The notes under the pieces: generated by a model
What the model was told of the DNA's origin: nothing
Databases searched by the model: none
The model's input: only the letters and a program-made list of their open reading frames with translations
Program-made: the position numbers and the translations under genes
Shown: positions 55,289-64,000 of the stretch, in pieces
How positions within the stretch are numbered: the stretch's first letter is position 1
How the letters are laid out: each line of letters opens with the position of its first letter
Assembly (NCBI GenBank): GCA_039566865.1
Contig: CM076947.1
Coordinates: forward strand, 1,743,501 to 1,807,500
Direction: 5' to 3'
DNA from: Aurelia coerulea
Lineage: Eukaryota > Cnidaria > Scyphozoa > Semaeostomeae > Ulmaridae
Length of the DNA: 64,000 nucleotides

Positions 55289-55534
55289 TATGATACACTC
55301 GTTCTTATAATGTTCTCATAGATCTCATTATCATACACCAGTAAACTCGTTACCTGTACAGGCCCTAAATATTCATGGAGACAATGAATGATACACTCGT
55401 TCTTATTATGTTCAAACTACTCTACCAGAATTCAAAAAGCAAAGAAACCTCTGGCACCATGTCCTCACACACCAGGAAAGTTTTTGGTTATTGGACAATT
55501 GCCACCTGTTGTAGGCCATAGAGACAGTACAAGA
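55289..55534 (+). repeat. Satellite-like tandem repeat of ~250 bp (right block)
   Basis: One unit of the same family as 49189-49878, beginning at the point where the left block was interrupted. Confidence 0.85.
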
Positions 55535-56101
55535 TACCCGGAGGGGGGGGGGGGTACTTCACATATTTTGGGTACGGGGACGTGCCATCGGGAAGGGTCG
55601 CGATTTTGGTATAAAGGAACTGCATCGATTTTCACGATTTTGGTTAAAGTATAAGATAATTTTGTGCACCATTGGTAATTCCGATAATTGGGAATCTTGG
55701 CTGGTCAAATATCAGAAATCTCGTAAGAAAAGAGTCAGCCATGCTAACTTATAAATCTTTGAATTCGCTTGCCCCAGACTACTTGAACAAATTATTCATA
55801 AAATGTTCGGACGGTAGAGAGCGGTTTCTGTGCTCATCAGATGTAAAATGAAATGAAAAATTAAAAGCGGTATAAGATTCCCCGGGGGTATCCTCGCATA
55901 GTACTTACAACGACCAGTTTTCATGCCTATCTTGAGAATCTGTTAGAAAATTATAAAGATTTAAAAAAAAGGTAATTTTGTCATTTTCTTGTGCACCCAT
56001 GCCAGTTGATCAATTATGACGCCATAACTATTTTTAGAATTTTTTTTGAAAAATGATAGATCTTAATTAAGCACTGCTACCTGCGTGGTGAGTTTTGTCA
56101 T
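55535..56101. repeat. G-run repeat fragment and non-coding DNA
   Basis: Starts with CCCGGAGGGGGGGGGGGGTA followed by TACTTCACATATTTTGGGTACG. A similar G-rich plus 'TATGTGCCACCC' block is at 60124-60200. This looks like a dispersed repeat end. No gene. Confidence 0.5.
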
Positions 56102-56205
56102 CATAAGTAAGGAATGGCGATTTTAGAGAGGATGGGGGGGGCGGAATGAGCCCCCCTGCCCCCCCCCCCCTCAGTCTTCTAGTAGCTCAGTCTGGATAGG
56201 GTTAA
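56102..56205. mobile_element. Right end of a TTAA-family MITE
   Basis: G run, short loop (CGGAATGAG), C run, then CTCAGTCTGGATAGGGTTAA. Same layout as the right end of the element at 17887-18785. The left end was not found, so the copy is truncated or very diverged. Confidence 0.6.
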
Positions 56206-56813
56206 GTTTTTAGGAGAAGTTCAGCATCAATTCCCATTGTTTTTGCGTTGTCTGCCAATAGATCATGTGACTAATTAGCATATAATGCTATTTTAAAACT
56301 CGCAATTACTTTATATTCATGTGTACCAAGTTGCATCGTCATAGGCATTAGAGGTGCTTACACAATATGGGGGTTCTCTTTTTTCTCCTTTACCTCCCCC
56401 CCCCAACTTCATGTGGATTTCTCCTTTAATAGATTCCGATGCTTGTGAGTTCTGTTACCAGTAGGAACTCTCGGCAGTGCGCACATGAACATACCTACCG
56501 GGAGTTAAGTCCGAAAATTCTAGGTTATACAGTAGGTTATAGTACACATATTTGTCTAATGAGAAACTGAGGTCCGGGGCTGGTAGGCAGTTGCTGAACT
56601 GTTTGTGCAATTTTGCGACCAAAAGTTTCTCACGTGTTTTTTATATTTCTAATGACGGAAGTGAAGAAATAGTTTTGTCACGCCAAGAGGGCTCCCAAAT
56701 TACCCTGTAGGATATCAACACAAGTAAAACTAACATAATTCGCACTCAGTCAAAAGGGGGTTCTTTTTTTTAGACACCCGGTATTACAAACAATTCATCT
56801 CTTTTAAAAATTC
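56206..56813. other. Non-coding stretch, nothing firmly recognised
   Basis: No gene. TTAGACACCCGGTA at 56773 resembles an end of the TACCGGGTG MITEs, but no partner was found. Confidence 0.35.
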
Positions 56814-57668
56814 AGGTAGGGCTGACTGCGTATCCCGTATCCACTGTACCCTATACCTTCAACTTGACTGCGTATCCCGTATCCCATATCCACTGTATCC
56901 CACACCTTCAACTTGACAGCGTATCCCGTATCCACTGTATCCCACACCTTCAACTTGACTGCGTATCCCGTATCCACTGTATCCCACACCTTCAAGTTGA
57001 CAGAGTATCCCGTATCCCGTATCCACTGTATCCCACACCTTCAACTTGACTGCGTATCCCGTATCCACTGTATCCCACACCTTCAACTTGACTGCGTATC
57101 CCGTATCCACTGTATCCCACACCTTCAACTTGACTGCGTATCCCGTATCCCGTATCCACTGTATCCCACACCTTCAACTTGACTGCCTATCCCGTATCCA
57201 CTGTATGCCACACCTTCAACTTGACTGCGTATCCCGTATCCACTGTATCCCACACTCGACTTGACTGCGTATCCCGTATCCACTGTATCCCACACCTTCA
57301 ACTTGACTGCGTATCCCGTATCCACTGTATCCCACACCTTCGACTTGACTGCGTATCCCGTATCCACTGTATCCCACACCTTCGACTTGACTGCGTATCC
57401 CGTATCCACTGTATCCCACACCTTCGACTTGACTGCGTATCCCGTATCCACTGTATCCCACACCTTCAACTTGACTGCGTATCCCGTATCCACTGTATCC
57501 CACACCTTCAACTTGACTGCGTATCCCGTATCCACTGTATCCCACACCTTCAACTTGACTGCGTATCCCGTATCCACTGTATCCCACACCTTCAACTTGA
57601 CTGCGTATCCCGTATCCACTGTATCCCACACCTTCAACTTGACTGCGTATCCCGTATCCATTGTATCC
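56814..57668. repeat. 42-bp minisatellite (about 20 units)
   Basis: Unit: TATCCCGTATCCACTGTATC followed by CCACACCTTCAACTTGACTG and CG. Variants include an extra TATCCCG hexamer-like insertion (57009, 57147) and a TTCGACTTG subset in adjacent units (57339-57432). Because 42 is divisible by three and the unit lacks stops in several frames, long spurious ORFs occur on both strands. Confidence 0.95.
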
Positions 57669-57869
57669 AGTATCCAGAAAATCCTTAATCCATCCTTAAG
57701 TTACCTTCCGAACTCAAAGTATCAAAGTCTCTCACCAGTAGCCGGCATATCCGCTGTATCGAGTATCCAGTGCATCATATACTTATGAACTGCCTAGCGC
57801 GTATCCACGCTAAAAAAAGAGGTTGCTTCGCGGTGCGGGGTATTCTAAAGTTAATCCCTATAATTTGAC

Positions 57870-58970
57870 ATTGCCTATTGAAACGGCTGGTGTAATCTGG
57901 ATAATGCATAATGCATAATGCAGGTTGCAGGTTGCATAAAGCAGGCTGCAGGTTATCATTTATGGCCAAGGGCTGTATGGTCGTACCAAGGGGCCGTCTC
58001 CTTGATGGCTCTAACATTTTCCATCTCAGGGGGTCTGGTCACTACTATGCTCTATCAGTTCAATTATTCTTTGAAATAGCTTGCGCAGAGATCAATGCAT
58101 AGGGATTAAATCACATGGTTACTCATAATTAGGTAATGACATTATTGAGGTTCTTCAGTTTGTCTGATGGTCACATGAACACACAAGAATACATTTGTAA
58201 ACACATTTTACCTATAACAGCTCGACAGATTCGGTTGCAGTTTTGGTAGCTGGGGTAACTCAAAGCACAAAAACTGGGTGAACAATAGTTTCTGCCAGTA
58301 AAAAATGGTTCTTATTTGAGGGGTATTTCACTCAATCGCAAAAATCGTACGACATTTTTTCAAAACGACAGGATTTTACGGATTTCTGATGGATTTTTCT
58401 TGAAAACAAAGGGATTTTTGTCAAATTTTAGGCCTCTGGGCGTAAAATAGGGTTAGATTTCTCCAATCATATTTGATTAGTCTACGAGTTTGAAAAGGCT
58501 TCGTGCTTGAATGAACATCGTTCCCTCATTTCGAAACCTGAGATTTCCCACAAATATTTCAAAGATCCCACTATATTTAGAACCCCTTCGGTGTGCCAAC
58601 AATGATAAACTTCTAAGAGCATAGAATTTCATACAAATATGAGGTCATGTTGTGAACAATATTTGTGGTTCGTTTCTTCATAGAAACAGCATTGATTTCA
58701 AGGCAGACTAAACTTACTCGCAAGCCTCCTTCTGCTTGCCAGTTGCCAATGAACATGTTATGACTGCACAATTTTTTTCACATACCAACAAATATAGCGA
58801 CCCCCTGAGATGGAAAATGCCAGAGTCATCAAGGTGACGGCCTCTTGGTACGGCCATACAACCCTTGGCCATAAATGATAACCTGCAACCTGCTTTATGC
58901 AACCTGCAACCTGTATTATGCAACCTGCATTATGCAGATTACACCAGCCGCTATTGAAATATGTGTTCAT
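57870..58970. mobile_element. Inverted-repeat element with ~165-bp arms
   Basis: Left arm 57870-58035 and right arm 58797-58970 are inverted. They share CGGCTGGTGTAATCTG, GCATAATGCAGGTTGCAGG, TTATCATTTATGGCCAAGGG, and GATGGAAAATGCC-like inner ends. The arms contain short TGCAGGT repeats. The interior carries no gene I recognise. The element sits beside a repeat unit (58965 on) that recurs twice more. Confidence 0.65.
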
Positions 58971-59890
58971 GCTAATCAACTGCTTTCTACTTTCCATAAA
59001 ATTGCTGCTGCTTTTTGCACCATTGCCTTCAGCACTTGTTTTGAAACTTCACCTGTAGAACAGTGAGGCACACCAAAATCTTTATCATTTATGTTCAGCA
59101 CATCTAGCAGAAAGACCTTGGTTCCTTCTGAGTGAGTCAAAAAGGTCCAGCCATTGAGAGGCTACTGCTACATGACTCCATTAGCAATGTGTTATCTATA
59201 GTTTGACATTGCCTATTTAAATATGTGTTCATGCTAATCAACTGCTTTCTACTTTTCCATAAAATTGCTGCTGCTTTTTGCACCATTGCCTTCAGCACTT
59301 GTTTTGAAACTTCACCTGTAGAACAGTGAGGCACACCAAAATCTTTATCATTTCTGTTCAGCACATTTAGCAGAAAGACCTTGGTTCCTTCTGAGTGAGT
59401 CAAAAAAGGTCCAGCCATTGAGAGGCTACTGCTACGTGACTCCAGGCCATTTGTATTCAGCGGCATTGGAATACTGGCATTGGAATTGGCATTGGAATTG
59501 GCATCGACATTGCGTAAGTACCATGACGCATGCAAAACTAGCCAGGGGGTCCGTCACAGTAATTGTACGAGTAAATCAATGCAGTGAACAAACTCTGTCA
59601 ATTCAATAATTGCAAAAGACAATTCTCCTCATACTGTGAAAGGGCTTTGGGCTTTGAGCTTTGATGATGGGTTGCGGGTTTGGCCAATTTTTGCCCCCAG
59701 GGTTGAGGGCTTGATGCTTTTATGTTCGTTTTCGGGTTTCAAGATTTTGCGGTTTTAAGATTTTCATATTACAGGTCATTCGAGAGTGTGTTTTAGATTG
59801 TAAAATATGCTGCCATCAATTTCATTTTTCAGCAATGATGATTCTTGAAATGAACCAAACTTTTGAAGTTGAACCAGAGTAGTCTCAATA

Positions 59891-59950
59891 ATACCCTGGG
59901 TACCAGACTCTCTAATATTTAAATGTTAGAGAGTCTGGTACCCAGGGTAT
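59891..59950. repeat. Perfect 60-bp stem-loop (25-bp arms)
   Basis: Left arm 59891-59915 and right arm 59926-59950 are exact complements; the loop is 10 nt (TATTTAAATG). Stem sequence includes CCCTGGGTACCAGACTCTCT. CTCAAT stands on both sides (59884-59889 and 59951-59956). Confidence 0.9.
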
Positions 59951-60123
59951 CTCAATGTGGGTAATAAGAGAATGATTTATACGTAAATTCACGATCAAAC
60001 TAACAACTTTTACTCTCAAATTAAGTATAAGTTCACAAGATTCAAAGATATTCAAGGTTTAAAACTTCAAGCTCTGATGAACTTTTAATTATGAAGAGCT
60101 CTGTTCTGTCTTTAACGTAAAAT

Positions 60124-60200
60124 CCCCGGGAGGGGGTATATAACATGTTCAGGGTAATGGTATGTGCCACCCATATGGGTGGGTTCTTGGGCCTAACTGT
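60124..60200. repeat. G-rich dispersed repeat fragment
   Basis: CCCCGGGAGGGGGTATATAA followed by GGTATGTGCCACCCATATGG; related to the block at 55535. Confidence 0.5.
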
Positions 60201-61129
60201 CTTTTAACAACATTCTCTAAACAAGGGTCATTTTCGGCAGATTTTCCATTTATTAGTGGCGTTTTGCTGAAAGTTGCAAAAATAGTTACAAATGTGGAGT
60301 TTTCCAAAAAAAGTCTTCATAAATCTGAGTACCAAGGCAAGTTTCGGCAATTAGAAGAGGGTAAATTTCTGAAAACGAGTCGTGTACCGCTCCAGCCGGG
60401 GTAAAGTCGGAAAAAATTTAATGTTAGCTCAGTTCAAACTGTTCCTACAAAAGCGTAATTAACCAATTCAGGTATGCTCTTATTGGATTTAAAACTCTCC
60501 GTATAATATCAGTATTCCTCATTCATAATGCTCAAATCCATTAACGTTGGATAATGGGGTGAAAATGAATAGAGACTCGCGCAAATCGCTGTTGCGCACC
60601 CCATGGTTAGTTTTGCATGCGCCATAGTACTTGTAGACTTGTGCAATAATCGATCCCAATGCCAGTTCCAATGCCGATGCCAGTATTCCAATGCCGGTGA
60701 ATACAAATGGCCATGACTCCATTAGCAATGTGTTATCTATAGTTTGACATTGCCTATTGAAATATGTGTTCATGCTAATCAACTGCTTTCTACTTTCCAT
60801 AAAATTGCTGCTGCTTTTTGCACCATTGCCTTCAGCACTTGTTTTGAAACTTCACCTGTAGAACAGTGAGGCACACCAAAATCTTTATCATTTCTGTTCA
60901 GCGCATTTAGCAAAAAAGGTCCAGCCATTGACAGGCAACTGTGTTATCTATAATTTGAAATTGCCTAGTGAAATATGTGCCTATAGTTGCCAATCAACTG
61001 CTTATTTATTGAGAACCATATCTACTTTTCCTTACGATCGCTGCTGTTGTTTGGACCATTACCTTCGCCACTTGTTTGTAAGGTTACCTATAGAGGCTAA
61101 TGGTATTCAACGAAATAGCAAAATGACGA

Positions 61130-61450
61130 AATAGCAATTTACGAAATACCCAATCCCAGAATATTTGTCAGAAATTGATATCCAATCCCATAATTCTGAA
61201 GAGGTAACAAGAACAATTCATTGTTAAATATCATTCAATTTCAAGGTGTCCTGAAATCTGTTCTGAATCAATGGGGACATTCAACACCCATTGCCAGAAT
61301 TTTTAGTACAACAGTCAACCCCGATCCCAGAAAATTCCAAGTGAAAGTATACGCCAATCACAGAAACTTTCCAGTAAAAGTGTATCCCAATCCCAGAATT
61401 TTTAGCCTCAAAACTACCAATAACTGGCCAACAGCACATCCCTTTCAGAT
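61130..61450. repeat. Short CCAATCCCAGAAT-type tandem motifs
   Basis: Irregular copies of (C)CAATCCCAGAAT(A/T)TTT and its variants; no gene. Confidence 0.45.
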
Positions 61451-61479
61451 TTGATAGTGAAGTACATACCAGCGGAGAA

Positions 61480-62085
61480 CAAATTAACATTAATTGGAGA
61501 ATGATAAAATCTGAGGAGACCGTGAAACTTCTAGGCGTTACTTTCGATTATAAACTTGATCTCGATCCACACATTTTGAATCTTCGCAAAAAAGCTGCCA
61601 CATAATTGAATGTTCTTAAAAGATTAAAGACTTTTATTGGCTTTAAAGAGAAAAAGATTCTTGTTCAGAGCTTTGTATATTCTAATTTCAATTACTGTCC
61701 GTTGGTATGGTATTTTTCATCTTCGAGGTGATTACAGAAAATTGAACAGTTACAAGAATGTGCGTTAAGATTTCTCTATAATGATCATACCAGTTCGTAC
61801 AACGAGTTGCTCTTGAAGTCAGATAAATGCACGATGCTTATTGCTCGTCAAAGAACCCTTTGCATTGAGCTATTCAAAACAGTGAAACAGTTAAATCCAC
61901 CTTGTATGCAGAACATATTTAAATTACGGTCTTCAAATTATTCATCAAGAAATCCAAAGAACTTAGCCCATGTTAGGCCTAATCAAACAACATTTGGGTC
62001 CAACAGTCTAATGTCTATTGGCCCACTGATTTGGAATGGCCTACCAAACGAGCTGAAATCTGGAGATAATTTGAAAAAAATTTAA
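61480..62085 (+). pseudogene. LINE reverse-transcriptase C-terminal fragment
   Basis: One continuous frame apart from two stops (near 61603 and 61728): VKLLGVTFDYKLDLDPHI, then LKRLKTFIGFKEKKILVQSF, VYSNFNYCPLVWYFSS, EQLQECALRFLYNDHTSSYN and IGPLIWNGLPNELKSGDNL. This is the thumb-connector and C-terminal part typical of LINE ORF2 in Rex/CR1/L2-like groups. RT palm absent. The family differs from the LINEs at 40 kb and 52 kb. Confidence 0.85.
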
Positions 62086-63563
62086 GAATCTAATAAAGCA
62101 ATAGGACGGACCGACTTGTAAATGTAGTGCCTGTCAGTGCCTGCCTGTCAGTGCAATTTAATGAAAATTAAAGTGTTTGGGTGGACGTGATATTAGGTGC
62201 ACGTGATTCAAGGTGTGCACTTGATGTGGGTGCAGATGTGCATTCCTACTACATGGCCTTGTTGGGGATACATGGTACTCCCTGTATTGTTGTTCAGCTT
62301 TGTTTTTGGGTCAACTTGACAGCCAATCAGCATGGGGACTAGGAACGCATGCACTGTGGACATAATTCAATCATTCAAATATTTGCAGCCAATGCGAAGA
62401 AAGTTGCAGTGACAGCAAACAGTTGGGGAAGATTCGCAGCTTGATATGTGGGAAACTTAGCTTATATTTTATCAACTCTTAACTGCAGTTATGTTTGATA
62501 TATGCCTACAAGAAGCTGTAAACAAAGATTTCATGATGGGCCTTTCTGGAAACTTGCCACAAGTAAATGTTGAACGGTTTTGGTCTTGCGTTGATAAATT
62601 GCCCTAGGTAAAACAAGATAGCGGCAGCGCTCTGTGCTATGGAAAGACCTGTTATTAGACCCATTTCGACAACATTTAAAGGAGGCCATTTGAAACAAAC
62701 CAAGCAAAGCTAAGTAAGTTGGCATATGAATATCATTTCTTAGCCAGATGAGTACATTCCTTTGCCAAGCTTTCATGAAGCGCTATCGCAAGTCATTCTG
62801 AATAAAATCTTTTCAGTGTTCTTTCATCAAAAATTACTTGTTCTGTAGCGGATGTGGTTTCGTTTCAATGTCTGACTTCCTGTTGCCTGTCAAATGACTA
62901 ACAGTTCCTGATGAAAATAGTGGCAATACGTAATCGAATAAGCAAAAATTTACACACTACGCATGCGTTCATAGTCCCCGAGAGTATATCCACGTCCTCG
63001 TCAATTGCGCGTATCCCCACATAGACTTATGACGATGGGTCCCTCGTATCCCTGCGTTACCTTGCTCACAGGGACTCGTAATGAAACCAGTATATTTGGC
63101 CTAATAGGGTAAGGTTTTTCAGAGAAATTATACGAGTCTCTGTTGACCGAGTTGCCATTTTGAAATCAAAGAGCACAGGGAAACAAGAGACTCACTGTCA
63201 TAAGTCTAAGGCACATATACGGCGTTCTGGCCGCTTGGGCCAGAAACTTCGTGCGGATCTAATTTTAATATGCGGAGTTCCTCCTGTTTTCTCCCTATTA
63301 TTGTTTTGCTGTCCACCCAATTTTTGACTGTGCCGCTGACGTGACATATACCACACCTGCGTATCATCTGGCCTGTATATTATTTGTGCTCTGGTTATTC
63401 CTTTCATTTTGTTGCTGATTGTTGTTGGTTGTTGTTGTTGTTACTACTGGTTGGCTGCTGGCCCTCTGACTCTCTGCGCATCAGAAATGAAAAACATCGG
63501 TGATAAGGAAAAGAAACAAATCAGAAATGAGAAACAAAGGAGAACATTGAAAAAATAGGCTCC
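62086..63563. other. Non-coding stretch, nothing recognised
   Basis: No supported gene on either strand. A GTT-rich microsatellite lies near 63418-63442. Confidence 0.4.
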
Positions 63564-64000
63564 TTAACCCTATCAAGCCTAGGGGGGGGGGCTCAATCAG
63601 CCCCCCTAGTGGCTTTTCTTCTGTGTATTTTTTCCAACTGCACTTACAACGCTGAAACTTTCTGACTTTTAGTTTTTATCCTTCTTATAATCAAAAATTG
63701 ACTTTTTAGAAAAATTAGATTCATTCCAGGGGGTAAACGCGATCCATTTTTGAGAGATGTCTTTGCAAAATTTCAATAAATGCTAATAAAATCTACAGCA
63801 AATGCAGTAAAACAATGAAATTAGAGGAATATATGCTACTTTTCATCCTCTATCCAACTGCATAATTTTTTTTAAATTTAAACGTATGATTATGCCTATT
63901 TTGGCTGTACGCATGCGCACATCCTTCGAATTCCTGTGTGATGACGTCATCACTTTAGAAAAATTTCCTTTGCAAAACAAAAGCTATTCAACCATAGAAT
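63564..64000. mobile_element. Left end of a TTAA-family MITE, runs off the window
   Basis: TTAACCCTATCAAGCCTAGG followed by a G run, the loop CTCAATCAG and a C run. Same layout as the element at 17887. The right end lies beyond 64000. Confidence 0.65.

Larger units (their letters stand above)
58965..60930. repeat. Direct repeat of ~245 bp, three copies
   Basis: Copies at about 58965-59210, 59211-59455 and 60735-60925, each with GTGTTCATGCTAATCAACTG, AAATTGCTGCTGCTTTTTGC and GTAGAACAGTGAGGCACACC. They differ by few substitutions. On the minus strand each keeps an open frame (DFGVPHCSTGEVSKQVLKAM and ILWKSRKQLISMN), so the unit may derive from an exon. No family recognised. Confidence 0.75.

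Noticed and set aside
56804..57788. Six or more long ORFs on both strands (VWDTVDTGYAVKL-type and SRIHCIPHLQLD-type)
   Set aside because: They are by-products of a 42-bp repeat, a multiple of three without stops in several frames.

Overview
This is eukaryotic, animal-type DNA: AT-rich (my impression is about 35-37% G+C), with introns, long non-coding stretches and a very heavy load of transposable elements. I found no bacterial-style operons, rRNA genes or CRISPR arrays. The mix of families suggests an early-branching metazoan, most likely an anthozoan cnidarian (coral or sea anemone): a G2E3-like HECT protein, a KDZ-type transposase-derived protein, a DIRS-like retroelement whose gag carries a Cys/His block, CR1/L2-like LINEs with PHD or SGNH-hydrolase modules, ZMYM1-like hAT elements and C+G-run MITEs. 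That placement is inference; no marker gene proves it.

Layout. 0-6 kb: weak exon candidates, a C14orf93-like exon (2.6-2.9 kb, minus) and a broken DIRS-like retrotransposon (3.4-5.7 kb, minus). 6-12.6 kb: two MITE-like elements, small exons near 9.9-10.7 kb, a LINE tail, a tRNA-derived SINE and a cysteine-rich ZAD-like gene fragment (minus). 12.7-19.4 kb: two large inverted-repeat (foldback) structures, one enclosing a LINE and one enclosing a TTAA-flanked element. 20-25 kb: fragments of transposon-associated proteins, including a hAT C-terminus cut by a LINE. 25.3-26.3 kb: a near-perfect 626-bp palindrome and minisatellites. 26.6-28.6 kb: a G2E3-like HECT gene with one in-frame stop (minus). 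28.8-32.3 kb: two TA-flanked MITEs. 33.1-36.4 kb: a LINE (minus) with a hAT element inserted in its endonuclease and a clean 8-bp target duplication. 36.5-39.1 kb: the best gene in the window, an 863-codon open exon combining SAP, KDZ-transposase-like, Ulp1-like and PHD modules. 39.4-44.6 kb: an exact 80-bp triplication, a hAT-type MITE, a LINE with poly-A tail and decayed tandem repeats. 45.1-47.4 kb: a LINE ORF1 with SGNH hydrolase (minus). 49.2-55.5 kb: a LINE inserted in a ~250-bp satellite, itself holding a 2-kb foldback element that holds a 314-bp MITE. 56-64 kb: a 42-bp minisatellite, inverted and direct repeats, and a LINE fragment.

How it works together: there is no pathway here. Most open reading frames are parts of mobile elements in successive layers of insertion, and that stratigraphy is the main biological content. 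The two features most like domesticated or host genes are the SAP-KDZ-Ulp1-PHD protein, whose protease module has lost two of its three catalytic residues, and the G2E3-like HECT protein. Nothing I see is a clear new multi-gene system. The strongest candidates for novelty are the KDZ/Ulp1/PHD fusion, the foldback families and the TTAA family with G-run hairpins.
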